Part shown: positions 24,469-36,331 of the stretch, in pieces
Numbering within the stretch: position 1 is the stretch's first letter
Layout of the letters: every line of letters begins with the position of its first letter
Origin: Eurosta solidaginis
Lineage: Eukaryota > Arthropoda > Insecta > Diptera > Tephritidae
Length of the DNA stretch: 64,000 nucleotides
NCBI RefSeq assembly: GCF_040869045.1
Contig: NC_090319.1
Span: 176,116,645-176,180,644 of the forward strand
Reading direction: 5' to 3'
The notes under the pieces: generated by a model
Databases searched by the model: none
Seen by the model: the letters and a program-made list of their open reading frames with translations, nothing else
What the model was told of the DNA's origin: nothing
Program-made: the position numbers and the translations under genes

Positions 24469-27400
24469 TACAAAAAAATGAATTTCACTACAATCAATTT
24501 CATCGTTTGTAGTTATAGGAAAATTACTTTTAGTGCTTCCAAATTGCTGCGTTCTTGGTTTTTTTGAGATGCGTTAGCGATATCTCCGAAACCTGTGGAC
24601 CAAAAAAAATTTTTTTTTCGTATGAAAAACTACAAACGATTTAAAACGTATTTCAAAAAGAAAAAAACCCAAATTTGCTTAAATTGCTTGGTTTCCGCAA
24701 AATGTATTATATTTTCGGAGTAACTATAAAAACTACAAAAAAATGAATTTCACTACAAGCAATTTAATCGTTTGTAGTTATAGGAAAAGTACTTTTAGTG
24801 CTTCTAAATTGCTGCGTTCTTGGTTTTTTTTAGATGCGTTAGCGATATCTCCGAAACCTGTGAACCAAAAAAAAAAAAAATGTTTTTCCTATGAAAAACT
24901 ACAAACGAATTAAAACGTATTTCAATAAGAAAAAACCCAAATTTGCTTAAATTGCTTGGTTTCCGCACAATGTATTATATTTTCGGAGTAACTATAAAAA
25001 CTACAAAAAATGAATTTCACTACAATCAATTTCATCGTTTGTAGTTATAGGAAAAGTACTTTTAGTGCTTCCAAATTGCTGCGTTCTTGGTTTTTTTGAG
25101 ATGCGTTAGCGATATCTCCGAAACCTGTGGACCAAAAAAAAAATTTTTTTTCCTATGAAAAACTGCAAACGATTTAAAACGTACTTCAAAAAGAAAAAAC
25201 CCAAATTTGCTTAAATTGCTTGGTTTCCGCAAAATGTATTATATTTTCGGAGTAACTATAAAAACTAGAAAAAAATGAGTTTCACTACAATCAATTTCAT
25301 CGTTTATAGTTATAGGAAAAGTACTTTTAGTGCTTCCAAATTGCTGCGTTCTTGGTTTTTTTGAGATGCGTTAGCGATATCTCCGAAACCTGTGGACCAA
25401 AAAAAATTTTTTTTCCTATGAAAAACTGCAAACGATTTAAAACGTACTTCAAAAAGAAAAAATCCAAATTTGCTTAAATTGCTTGGTTTCCGCACAATGT
25501 ATTATATTTTCGGAGTAACTATAAAAACTATAAAAAAATTAATTTCACTACAATCAATTTCATCGTTTGTAGTTATAGAAAAAGTACTTTTAGCGCTTCC
25601 AAATTGCTGCGTTCTTGGTTTTTTTGAGATGCGTTAGCGATATCTCCGAAACCTGTGGACCAAAAAAAATTTTTTTTTCCTGTGAAAAACTACAAACGAT
25701 TTAAAACGTATTTCAAAAGGAAAAGACCCACATTTGCTTAAATTGCTTGGTTTCCGCACAATGTATTATATTTTCGAAGTAACTATAAAAACTACAAAAA
25801 AATGAGTTTCACTACAATCAATTTCATCGTTTATAGTTATAGGAAAAGTACTTTTAGTGCTTCCAAATTGCTGCGTTCTTGGTTTTTTTGAGATGCGTTA
25901 GCGATATCTCCGAAACTTGTGGACCAAAAAAAAAAATTTGTTTCTTATGAAAAACTAAAAACGATTTAAAACGTATTTCAAAAAGAAAAAACCCAAATTT
26001 GCTTAAATGCTTGGTTTCCGCAAAATGTATTATTTTTTCGGAGTAACTATTAAAAATACAAAAAAATGAATTTCACTACAATCAATTTTATCGTTTGTAG
26101 TTATAGGAAAAGTACTTTTAGTGCTTCCAAATTGCTGCGTTCTTGGTTTTTTTGAGATGCGTTAGCGATATCTCCGAAACCTGTGGACCAAAAAAAATTT
26201 TTTTTTTCGTATGAAAAACTACAAACGATTTAAAACGTATTTCAAAAAGAAAAAACCCAAATTTGCTTAAATTGCTTGGTTTCCGCAAAATGTATTATAT
26301 TTTCGGAGTAACTATAAAAACTACAAAAAAATGAATTTCACTACAAGCAATTTAATCGTTTGTAGTTATAGGAAAAGTAATTTTAGTGCTTCCAAATTGC
26401 TGCGTTCTTGGTTTTTTTTAGATGCGTTAGCGATATCTCCGAAACCTGTGGACCAAAAAAAAAAAATGTTTTTCCTATGAAAAACTACAAACGAATTAAA
26501 ACGTATTTCAATAAGAAAAAACCCAAATTTGCTTAAATTGCTTGGTTTCCGCACAATGTATTATATTTTCGGAGTAACTATAAAAACTACAAAAAAATGA
26601 GTTTCACTACAATCAATTTCATCGTTTGTAGTTATAGGAAAAGTACTTTTAGTGCTTCCAAATTGCTGCGTTCTTGGTTTTTTTGAGATGCGTTAGCGAT
26701 ATCTCCGAAACCTGTGGACCAAAAAAAAAATTTTTTTCCTATGAAAAACTGAAAACGATTTAAAACGTACTTCAAAAAGAAAAAACCCAAATTTGCTTAA
26801 ATTGCTTGGTTTCCGCACAATGTATTATATTTTCGGAGTAACTATAAAAACTACAAAAAAATGAGTTTCACTACAATCAATTTCATCGTTTATAGTTAGA
26901 GGAAAAGTACTTTTAGTGCTTCCAAATTGCTGCGTTCTTGGTTTTTTTGAGATGCGTTAGCGATATCTCCGAAACCTGTGGACCAAAAAAAAATTTTTTT
27001 TCCAATGAAAAACTGCAAACGATTTAAAACGTATTTCAAAAAGAAAAGACCCACATTTGCTTAAATTGCTTGGTTTCCGTACAATGTATTATATTTTCGG
27101 AGTAACTATAAAAACTATAAAAAAATTAATTTCACTACAATCAATTTCATCGTTTGTAGTTATAGAAAAAGTACTTTTAGCGCTTCCAAATTGCTGCGTT
27201 CTTGGTTTTTTTGAGATGCGTTAGCGATATCTCCGAAACCTGTGGACCAAAAAAAAATTTTTTTTCCTATGAAAAACTACAAACGATTTAAAACGTATTT
27301 CAAAAAGAAAAGACCCACATTTGCTTAAATTGCTTGGTTTCCGCACAATGTATTATATTTTCGGAGTAACTATAAAAACTACAAAAAAATGAGTTTCACT

Positions 27401-28748
27401 ACAATCAATTTCATCGTTTATAGTTATAGGAAAAGTACTTTTAGTGCTTCCAAATTGCTGCGTTCTTGGTTTTTTTGAGATGCGTTAGCGATATCTCCGA
27501 AACTTGTGGACCAAAAAAAAAAATTTGTTTCTTATGAAAAACTAAAAACGATTTAAAACGTATTTCAAAAAGAAAAAACCCAAATTTGCTTAAATGCTTG
27601 GTTTCCGCACAATGTATTATTTTTTCGGAGTAACTATAAAAACTACAAAAAAATGAATTTCACTACAATCAATTTCATCGTTTGTAGTTATAGGAAAAGT
27701 ACTTTTAGTGCTTCCAAATTGCTGCGTTCTTGAATTTTTTTGAGATGCGTTAGCGATATCTCCGAAACCTGTGGACCAAAAAAAAAAATGTTTTTCCTAT
27801 GAAAAACTACAAACGAATTAAAACGTATTTCAATAAGAAAAAATCCAAATTTGCTTAAATTGCTTGGTTTCCGCACAATGTATTATATTTTCGGAGTAAC
27901 TATAAAAACTACAAAAAAATGAATTTCACTACAATCAATTTCATCGTTTGTAGTTATAGGAAAAGTACTTTTAGTGCTTCCAAATTGCTGCGTTCTTGGT
28001 TTTTTTGAGATGCGTTAGCGATATCTCCGAAACCTGTGGACCAAAAAAAAATTTTTTTTCCTATGAAAAACTGCAAACGATTTGAAACGTATTTCAAAAC
28101 GAAAAAAACCCAAATTTACTTAAATTGCTTGGTTTCCGCACAATGTGTTATATTTTCGGAGTAACTATAAAAACTACAGAAAAATGAATTTCACTACAAT
28201 CAATTTCATCGTTTGTAGTTATAGGAAAAGTACTTTTAGTGCTTCCAAATTGCTGCGGTCTTCGTTTTTTTGAGATGCGTTAGCGATATCTCCGAAACCT
28301 GTGGACCAAAAAAAAATTTGTTTTCCTATGAAAAACTATAAACGATTTAAAACGTACTTCAAAAAGAAAAAACCCAAATTTGCTTAAATTGCTTGGTTTC
28401 CGCACAATGTATTATATTTTCGGAGTAACTATAAAAACTACAAAAAAATGAATTTCACTATAATCAATTTCATCGTTTGTAGTTATAGGAAAAGTACTTT
28501 TAGTGCTTCCTAATTGCTGCGTTCTTGGTTTTTTTGAGATGCCTTAGTGATATTTCCGAAACCTGTGGACCAAAAAAAAACTTTTTTCCTATGAAAAACT
28601 GCAAACGATTTAAAACGTATTTCAAAAAGAAAAATACCCAAATTTACTTAAATTGCTTGGTTTCCGCACAATGTATTATATTTTCGGAATAACTATAAGA
28701 ACTACAAAAAAATTAATTTCACTACAATTAATTTCATCGTTTGTAGTT
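24469..28748 (-). repeat. satellite array A5, reverse orientation
   Basis: About 16 units of the same satellite, all on the minus strand. A six-unit higher-order repeat of about 1.59 kb is visible: the variants ACTACAAGCAATTTAATCG (24751 and 26337), GACCTGTGGACC neighbours with ATTTTTTTTTCGTATG (24610 and 26200), and ACTTGTGGACC with TTTGTTTCTTATG (25915 and 27503) each recur about 1586 bp apart. It ends at block B copy 4. Confidence 0.93.
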
Positions 28749-29832
28749 TGATAAGCCAAGTCAAAGAGCACTTGACTAGCATCAATTCCACCCTTAAATA
28801 CGTATGTACATATGTACACAGAAGCCTGTGCCTGTCGATCAGCTTATGAGCATTGTATCATTGAATATATATGTATGAAAATATGAACCAAAGTAGAAAT
28901 GTACATACATACATATTCAATAATACTCCAAAGTAAAGGCAGATATAAATAAACACTTTGGTCGCTTTGATGCTGTGGCAGCGTCTTGAGATAAGAAGAA
29001 CAAAACTTGCCGTTTGCTACGTTCTAAAGCAGAGCCGGCCACACAATACTAAAACAATTGCATAAGTGTGCGTAAAAATTGAGTGACAACTCCCCACAGT
29101 GTGCTAAAAGAAAATGTGGACTGTGAAGTTCGAAATTAAAAAGGACTCTGGTTATTTGATTTCAAGCTAATCCTAACAATATTTACTAAAATTCATATAA
29201 ATAAGAACGCAGAGGTCGAGCTAGCCAGATAAAAATTTTTTATAAATGAAGGTTTGGTGTTTCTTCAATGCAAAATTTACTTAAAAAAATCACTTTTTCA
29301 TTAAGAAGGAACTATAAAACAAAGTAAATGTAAAGATAGAAAAACATATTTTCAAAACATAATGCTATTCAGTAAAAAAAAAAAATGTATGAAAATTAAT
29401 AAAACTAGGTAGAGCGTATAAAAAGTTACATATATTAAATTGTCAATATTTATTAATAATTAATTAATTATTATTAATTATTAATATTTAAATTGTCAAT
29501 ATTAATATGTATGTCCAAGGGAACTTAATAATACTAACTAAAACGTATTAAAAGCCACTTTAACCTTGCAGCATATTGTTTTTATTATGTGCCCAAAAAG
29601 TAGCATGGACTTTTCCTTTTGCATTCACTGTTGATTTTAGTGAGTGACAAGCGAAAGCAAACGACCGTGATCGCACATCATTAGTGCCTGTGTGAAAATA
29701 CAAACTCAAGTTGCACAATGTACATGTGATAAACAAGTCAGCATATACAACATGACGTCACAGTGCGAATTCGGGCCAGAAATGGGTAAAACTCGACTTT
29801 TGTGTATTAACTGCAACACAGCTGCTGAAAAA
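28749..29832 (-). repeat. block B copy 4 (reverse, truncated)
   Basis: Reverse complement of the H-bearing form of B. It enters from satellite at the usual joint (GTTTGTAGTT then TGATAAGCCAAGTCAAAG). It lacks F, contains H, and has lost both the DNA between H and the ACATGTGATAAACAAG motif and the whole distal half of B. It exits to satellite at GCTGCTGAAAAATTGCTTGG, a junction sharing a CTTGGTT microhomology with satellite. Confidence 0.85.
29030..29721 (-). mobile_element. MITE H copy 2, end-truncated
   Basis: Starts with the TIR CAGAGCCGGCCA after TTCTAAAG, the reverse complement of the H target duplication. It runs through to TTGCACAATGT, where the last roughly 25 bp including the second TIR are deleted and joined to block B sequence. 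It occupies the same B site as the intact H. Confidence 0.85.
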
Positions 29833-31553
29833 TTGCTTGGTTTCCACACAGTGTATAATATTTTCGGAGTAACTATAAGAACTACAAAAAAAATGAGTTT
29901 CACTACAATCAATTTCATCGTTTGTAGTTATAAGAAATGTACTTTTAGTGCTTCAAAATTGTGAAATTAATTTTTTTGTAGTTTTTACAGTTACTCCGAA
30001 AATATAATACATTGTGCGGAAACCAAGCAATTTAAGCAAATTTGGGTTTTTTCTTTTTGAAATACGTTTTAAATCGTTTGTAGTTTTAATATTTAAGATT
30101 TAAAACGTATTTCAAAAAGAAAAAACCCAATTTTGCTTAAATTGCTTGGTTTCCGCAAAATGTATTATATTTTCGGAGTAACTATAAAAACTACAAAAAA
30201 ATGAATTTCACTACAATCAATTTCATCGTTTTTAGTTATAGGAAAAGTACTTTTAGTGCTTCCAAATTGCTGCGTTCTTGGTTTTTTTGAGATGCGTTAG
30301 CGATATCTCCGAAACCTGTGGACCAAAAAAAAAATTGTTTTCCTATGAAAAACTACAAACGATTTAAAACGCCTTTCAAAAAGAAAAAACCCAAGTTTGC
30401 TTAAATTGCTTGGTTTCCGCACAATGTATTATATTTTCGGAGTAGCTATAAAAACTACAAAAAAATGAATTTCACTACAATCAATTTCATCGTTTGCAGT
30501 TATAGGAAAAGTACTTTTAGTGCTTCCAAATTGCTGCGTTCTTGGTTTTTCCGAGATGCGTTAGCGATATCTCCGAAACCTGTGGACCAAAAAAAAAATT
30601 GTTTTCCTATGAAAAACTACAAACGATTTAAAACGCCTTTCAAAAAGAAAAAACCCAAGTTTGCTTAAATTGCTTGGTTTCCGCACAATGTATTATATTT
30701 TCGGAGTAGCTATAAAAACTACAAAAAAATGAATTTCACTACAATCAATTTCATCGTTTGCAGTTATAGGAAAAGTACTTTTAGTGCTTCCAAATTGCTG
30801 CGTTCTTGGTTTTTTTGAGATGCGTCAGCGATATCTCCGAAACCTGTGGACCAAAAATTATTTTTTTTCCTATGAAAAACTACAAACGATTTAAAACGTA
30901 TTTCAAAAAGAAAAAACCCAAATTTGCTTAAATTGCTTGGTTTTCGCACAATGTATTATATTTTCGGAGTAACTATAAAAGCTACAAAAAAATGAATTTC
31001 ACTACAATCAATTTCATCGTTTGTAGTTATAGGAAAAGTACTTTTAGTGCTTCCAAATTGCTGCGTTCTTGGTTTTTTTGAGATGTGTTAGCGATATCTC
31101 CGAAACCTGTGGACCAAAAAAAAATTTTTTTCCTATGAAAAACTATAAACGATTTAAAACGTATTCAAAAAGAAAAAACCGAAATTTGCTTAAATTGCTT
31201 AGTTTCCGCACAACGTATTATATTTTCGGAGTAACTATAAAAACTACAAAAAAATGAATTTCACTACAATCAATTTCATCGTTTGTAGTTATAGGAAAAG
31301 TACTTTTAGTGCTTCCAAATTGCTGAGTTCTTGGTTTTTTTGAGATGCGTTAGCGATATCTCCGAAACCTGTGGACCAAAAAAATGTTTTTTTTCCTATG
31401 AAAAATTACAAACGATTTAAAACTTATTTCAAAAAGAAAAACCCAAATTTGCTTAAATTGCTTGGTTTCCGCACAATGTATTATATTTTCGGAATAACTA
31501 TAAGAACTACAAAAAAATTAATTTCACTACAATTAATTTCATCGTTTGTAGTT
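29833..31553 (-). repeat. satellite array A6, reverse, with a small local inversion
   Basis: About six reverse units. A ~115-bp forward-oriented satellite fragment at 29961-30075 interrupts them and faces its own reverse complement at 30097-30211. Two adjacent units (around 30335-30600 and 30600-30820) share rare variants (CGCCTTTC, GGAGTAGC, TTTGCAGTTATAGG), which points to a recent local duplication. Confidence 0.9.
29961..30211. repeat. hairpin-forming inverted satellite fragment
   Basis: The left arm 29961-30075 and right arm 30097-30211 are near-perfect reverse complements with a 21-nt AT-rich loop (30076-30096). The same structure recurs at 32766-33016 within the 2805-bp duplication. 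Confidence 0.88.
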
Positions 31554-32637
31554 TGATAAGCCAAGTCAAAGAGCACTTGACTAGCATCAATTCCACCCTT
31601 AAATACGTATGTACATATGTACACAGAAGCCTGTGCCTGTCGATCAGCTTATGAGCATTGTATCATTGAATATATATGTATGAAAATATGAACCAAAGTA
31701 GAAATGTACATACATACATATTCAATAATACTCCAAAGTAAAGGCAGATATAAATAAACACTTTGGTCGCTTTGATGCTGTGGCAGCGTCTTGAGATAAG
31801 AAGAACAAAACTTGCCGTTTGCTACGTTCTAAAGCAGAGCCGGCCACACAATACTAAAACAATTGCATAAGTGTGCGTAAAAATTGAGTGACAACTCCCC
31901 ACAGTGTGCTAAAAGAAAATGTGGACTGTGAAGTTCGAAATTAAAAAGGACTCTGGTTATTTGATTTCAAGCTAATCCTAACAATATTTACTAAAATTCA
32001 TATAAATAAGAACGCAGAGGTCGAGCTAGCCAGATAAAAATTTTTTATAAATGAAGGTTTGGTGTTTCTTCAATGCAAAATTTACTTAAAAAAATCACTT
32101 TTTCATTAAGAAGGAACTATAAAACAAAGTAAATGTAAAGATAGAAAAACATATTTTCAAAACATAATGCTATTCAGTAAAAAAAAAAAATGTATGAAAA
32201 TTAATAAAACTAGGTAGAGCGTATAAAAAGTTACATATATTAAATTGTCAATATTTATTAATAATTAATTAATTATTATTAATTATTAATATTTAAATTG
32301 TCAATATTAATATGTATGTCCAAAGGAACTTAATAATACTAACTAAAACGTATTAAAAGTCACTTTAACCTTGCAGCATATTGTTTTTATTATGTGCCCA
32401 AAAAGTAGCATGGACTTTTCCTTTTGCATTCACTGTTGATTTTAGTGAGTGACAAGCGAAAGCAAACGACCGTGATCGCACATCATTAGTGCCTGTGTGA
32501 AAATACAAACTCAAGTTGCACAATGTACATGTGATAAACAAGTCAGCATATACAACATGACGTCACAGTGCGAATTCGGGCCAGAAATGGGTAAAACTCG
32601 ACTTTTGTGTATTAACTGCAACACAGCTGCTGAAAAA
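31554..32637 (-). repeat. block B copy 5 (reverse, near-identical to copy 4)
   Basis: Copy 4 displaced by exactly 2805 bp, with the same deletions and the same truncated MITE H. Comparing the two by eye I found only two substitutions in the non-satellite part (29519/32324 and 29555/32360). Confidence 0.9.
31835..32526 (-). mobile_element. MITE H copy 3, end-truncated duplicate
   Basis: The H portion of block B copy 5, with the same break as the copy at 29030. It is a passenger of the 2805-bp duplication, not a new insertion. Confidence 0.85.
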
Positions 32638-35600
32638 TTGCTTGGTTTCCACACAGTGTATAATATTTTCGGAGTAACTATAAGAACTACAAAAAAAATG
32701 AGTTTCACTACAATCAATTTCATCGTTTGTAGTTATAAGAAATGTACTTTTAGTGCTTCAAAATTGTGAAATTAATTTTTTTGTAGTTTTTACAGTTACT
32801 CCGAAAATATAATACATTGTGCGGAAACCAAGCAATTTAAGCAAATTTGGGTTTTTTCTTTTTGAAATACGTTTTAAATCGTTTGTAGTTTTAATATTTA
32901 AGATTTAAAACGTATTTCAAAAAGAAAAAACCCAATTTTGCTTAAATTGCTTGGTTTCCGCAAAATGTATTATATTTTCGGAGTAACTATAAAAACTACA
33001 AAAAAATGAATTTCACTACAATCAATTTCATCGTTTTTAGTTATAGGAAAAGTACTTTTAGTGCTTCCAAATTGCTGCGTTCTTGGTTTTTTTGAGATGC
33101 GTTAGCGATATCTCCGAAACCTGTGGACCAAAAAAAAAATTGTTTTCCTATGAAAAACTACAAACGATTTAAAACGCCTTTCAAAAAGAAAAAACCCAAG
33201 TTTGCTTAAATTGCTTGGTTTCCGCACAATGTATTATATTTTCGGAGTAGCTATAAAAACTACAAAAAAATGAATTTCACTACAATCAATTTCATCGTTT
33301 GCAGTTATAGGAAAAGTACTTTTAGTGCTTCCAAATTGCTGCGTTCTTGGTTTTTCCGAGATGCGTTAGCGATATCTCCGAAACCTGTGGACCAAAAAAA
33401 AAATTTTTTTTCCTGTGAAAAACTACAAACGATTTAAAACGCATTTCAAAAAGAAAAAACCCAAGTTTGCTTAAATTGCTTGGTTTCCGCACAATGTATT
33501 ATATTTTCGGAGTAACTATAAAAACTACAAAAAATGAATTTCACTACAATCAATTTCATCGTTTGTAGTTATAGGAAAAGTACATTTAGTACTTCCAAAT
33601 TGCTGCGTTCTTGGTTTTTTTGAGATGCGTTAGCGATATCTCCGAAACCTGTATACCAAAAAAAATTTTTTTTCGTATGAAAAACTTCAAACATTTAAAA
33701 CGTATTTCAAAAAGAAAAAGACCAAATTTACTTAAATAGCTTGGTTTCCGCACAATGTATTATATTTTCGGAGTAACTATAAAAACTACAAAAAAATGAA
33801 TTTCACTACAATCAATTTCATCGTTTGTAGTTATAGGGAAAGTACTTTTAGTGCTTCCAAATTGCTGCGTTCTTGGTTTTTTTGAGATGCGTTAGCGATA
33901 TCTCCGAAACCTGTGGACCAAAAAAAAATTTTTTTTTCCTATGAAAAAACGAATTAAAACGTATTTCAAAAAGAAAAAACCCAAATTTGCTTAAATTGCT
34001 TGGTTTCCGCACAATATATTATATTTTTGGAGTAACTATAAAAACTACAAAAAAATGAATTTCACTTAAATTGCTTGTCATCGTTTGTAGTTATAGCAAA
34101 AGTACTTTTAGTGCTTCCAAATTGCTGCGTTCTTGGTTTTTTTGAGATACGTTAGCGATATCTCCGAAACCTGTGGACCAAAAATTATTTTTTTTCCTAT
34201 GAAAAACTACAAACGATTTAAAACGTATTTCAAAAAGAAAAAACCCAAATTTCCTTAAATTGCTTGGTTTCCGCACAATGTATTATATTTTCGGAGTAAC
34301 TATAAAAACAACAAAAAAATGAATTTCACTACAATCAATGTCATCGTTTGTAGTTATAGGAAAAGTACTTTTAGTGCTTCCAAATTGCTGCGTTCTTGGT
34401 TTTTTTGAGATGCGTCAGCGATATCTCCGAAACCTGTGGACCAAAAATTATTTTTTTTCCTATGAAAAACTACAAACGATTTAAAACGTATTTCAAAAAG
34501 AAAAAACCCAAATTTGCTTAAATTGCTTGGTTTTCGCACAATGTATTATATTTTCGGAGTAACTATAAAAGCTACAAAAAAATGAATTTCACTACAATCA
34601 ATTTCATCGTTTGTAGTTATAGGAAAAGTACTTTTAGTGCTTCCAAATTGCTGCGTTCTTGGTTTTTTTGAGATGTGTTAGCGATATCTCCGAAACCTGT
34701 GGACCAAAAAAAAATTTTTTTCCTATGAAAAACTATAAACGATTTAAAACGTATTCAAAAAGAAAAAACCGAAATTTGCTTAAATTGCTTAGTTTCCGCA
34801 CAACGTATTATATTTTCGGAGTAACTATAAAAACTACAAAAAAATGAATTTCACTACAATCAATTTCATCGTTTGTAGTTATAGGAAAAGTACTTTTAGT
34901 GCTTCCAAATTGCTGAGTTCTTGGTTTTTTTGAGATGCGTTAGCGATATCTCCGAAACCTGTGGACCAAAAAAATGTTTTTTTTCCTATGAAAAATTACA
35001 AACGATTTAAAACTTATTTCAAAAAGAAAAACCCAAATTTGCTTAAATTGCTTGGTTTCCGCACAATGTATTATATTTTCGGAGTAACTATAAAAACTAA
35101 AAAAAAATGAATTTCACTACAATCAATTTCATCGTTTGTAGTTATAGGAAAAGTACTTTCAGTGCTTTCAAATTGCTGCGTTCTTGGTTTTTTTGAAATG
35201 CGTTAGCGATATCTCCGAAACCTGTGGACTAAAAAAAAAATTTTTTTCCAATGAAAAACTAAAAACGATTGAAAACGTATTTCAAAAAGAAAAAACCCAA
35301 ATTTGCTTAAATTGCTTGGTTTCCGCACAATGTATTATATTTTCGGAGTAACTATAAGAATTACAAAAAAATGAATTTCACTACAATCAATTTCATCGTT
35401 TGTAGTTATAGGAAATGTACTTTTAGTGCTTCTAAATTGCTGCGTTCTTGGTTTTTTTGAGATGCGTTAGCGATATCTCCGAAACCTGTGGCAAAAAAAA
35501 AAAAAATGTTTTCCTATGAAAAACTACAAACGGTTTAAAACGTATTTCAAAAAGAAAGAACCCAAATTTGCTTAAATTGCTTGGTTTCTGCACAATGTAT

Positions 35601-35941
35601 TATATTTGCGGAGTAACTATAAAAACTACAAAAAAATTAATTTCACTAAAGTCAATTTCATCGTTTGTAGTTATAGGAAAAGTACTTTTAGTGCTTCCAA
35701 ATTGCTGCGTTCTTGGTTTTTTTGAGATGCGTTAGCGATATCTCCGAAACCTGTAGACCAAAAAAAAAATTTTTGTTCGTGTGTAAAACTACAAACGATT
35801 TAAAACGTATTTCAAAAAGAAAAAAACCAAATTGACTTAAATTGCTTGGTTTCCGCAAAATGTATTATATTTTCGGAGTAACTATAAGAACTACAAAAAA
35901 ATTAATTTCACTACAATCAACTGCATCGTTTGTAGTTATAG
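32638..35941 (-). repeat. satellite array A7, reverse, ending at gypsy
   Basis: About 12.5 reverse units. 34353-35083 repeats 30763-31493 at an offset of 3590 bp. One unit carries a scrambled patch (TTTCACTTAAATTGCTTGTC at 34070). The array ends in the GTTTGTAGTTATAG motif, where gypsy-related sequence begins. Confidence 0.92.
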
Positions 35942-35958
35942 AAATCACAAAAAAAAAT

Positions 35959-36331
35959 ATGGATTTTTTCAAAGCGTGTTCCACCGTGATGCAGCTCGTA
36001 AAGAAGGCGAATGACGGCAACAACAAAAGCAAATATGTCAATAAGGTGACCAATGCAAGTGATGACGAACATAGTGAAAATGAACTCTTCCTGGGAATGG
36101 TAACAGCAACAACAACGAATGAAATTGATACGCAACAGCAGCAGGCAGTGAATTTACATAAAGCGAGTAGAAGCAACGACGAATGGGTTGTACGAGTATC
36201 GATCAATAACTATGAGGTTCAATGTGTAATTGATACAGGAGCGCAGGCAAACGTTTTATCGTACGAAATGGCACGCATTTTAAAGCTAAGTAATTGTATA
36301 ACTAAGTCTAAGACAAATTTAGCTACTTTTA
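35959..36331 (+). pseudogene. gypsy gag-pol fragment with retropepsin active site, broken by MITE N
   Basis: The ATG at 35959 opens a frame with an acidic, Gln-rich linker, then the aspartic protease motif DTGAQANVLS near 36228-36257, where the Asp-Thr-Gly triad is intact. Retropepsins cut the Gag-Pol polyprotein in the particle. The frame is interrupted at 36332 by MITE N and resumes after 37279 in the correct frame if the insertion and one TTA are removed. Upstream, the open frame continues by chance into satellite (from 35842), making a chimeric frame without biological meaning that I can support. Confidence 0.8.

Larger units (their letters stand above)
31455..33404. repeat. recent segmental duplicate of 28650-30599
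   Basis: Satellite, block B and the local hairpin repeat at an offset of 2805 bp with very few differences. Similarity falls off at a T/G-tract difference near 30599/33404. A second block (30763-31493 = 34353-35083, offset 3590) continues the match, with about 785 bp (three satellite units) of extra array in the second copy. This fits one duplication followed by array length change. Confidence 0.88.

Noticed and set aside
3232..35941. CRISPR-like or gene-cluster interpretation of the regular array
   Set aside because: Units are contiguous 263-bp repeats with no unique spacers, in a eukaryotic retrotransposon-rich context.
35842..36331. Single open frame fusing satellite to gypsy protease
   Set aside because: The first ~35 codons are translated reverse satellite, and the fusion follows from an accidental in-frame junction. 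No promoter or conserved start was seen, so I do not call a chimeric gene.
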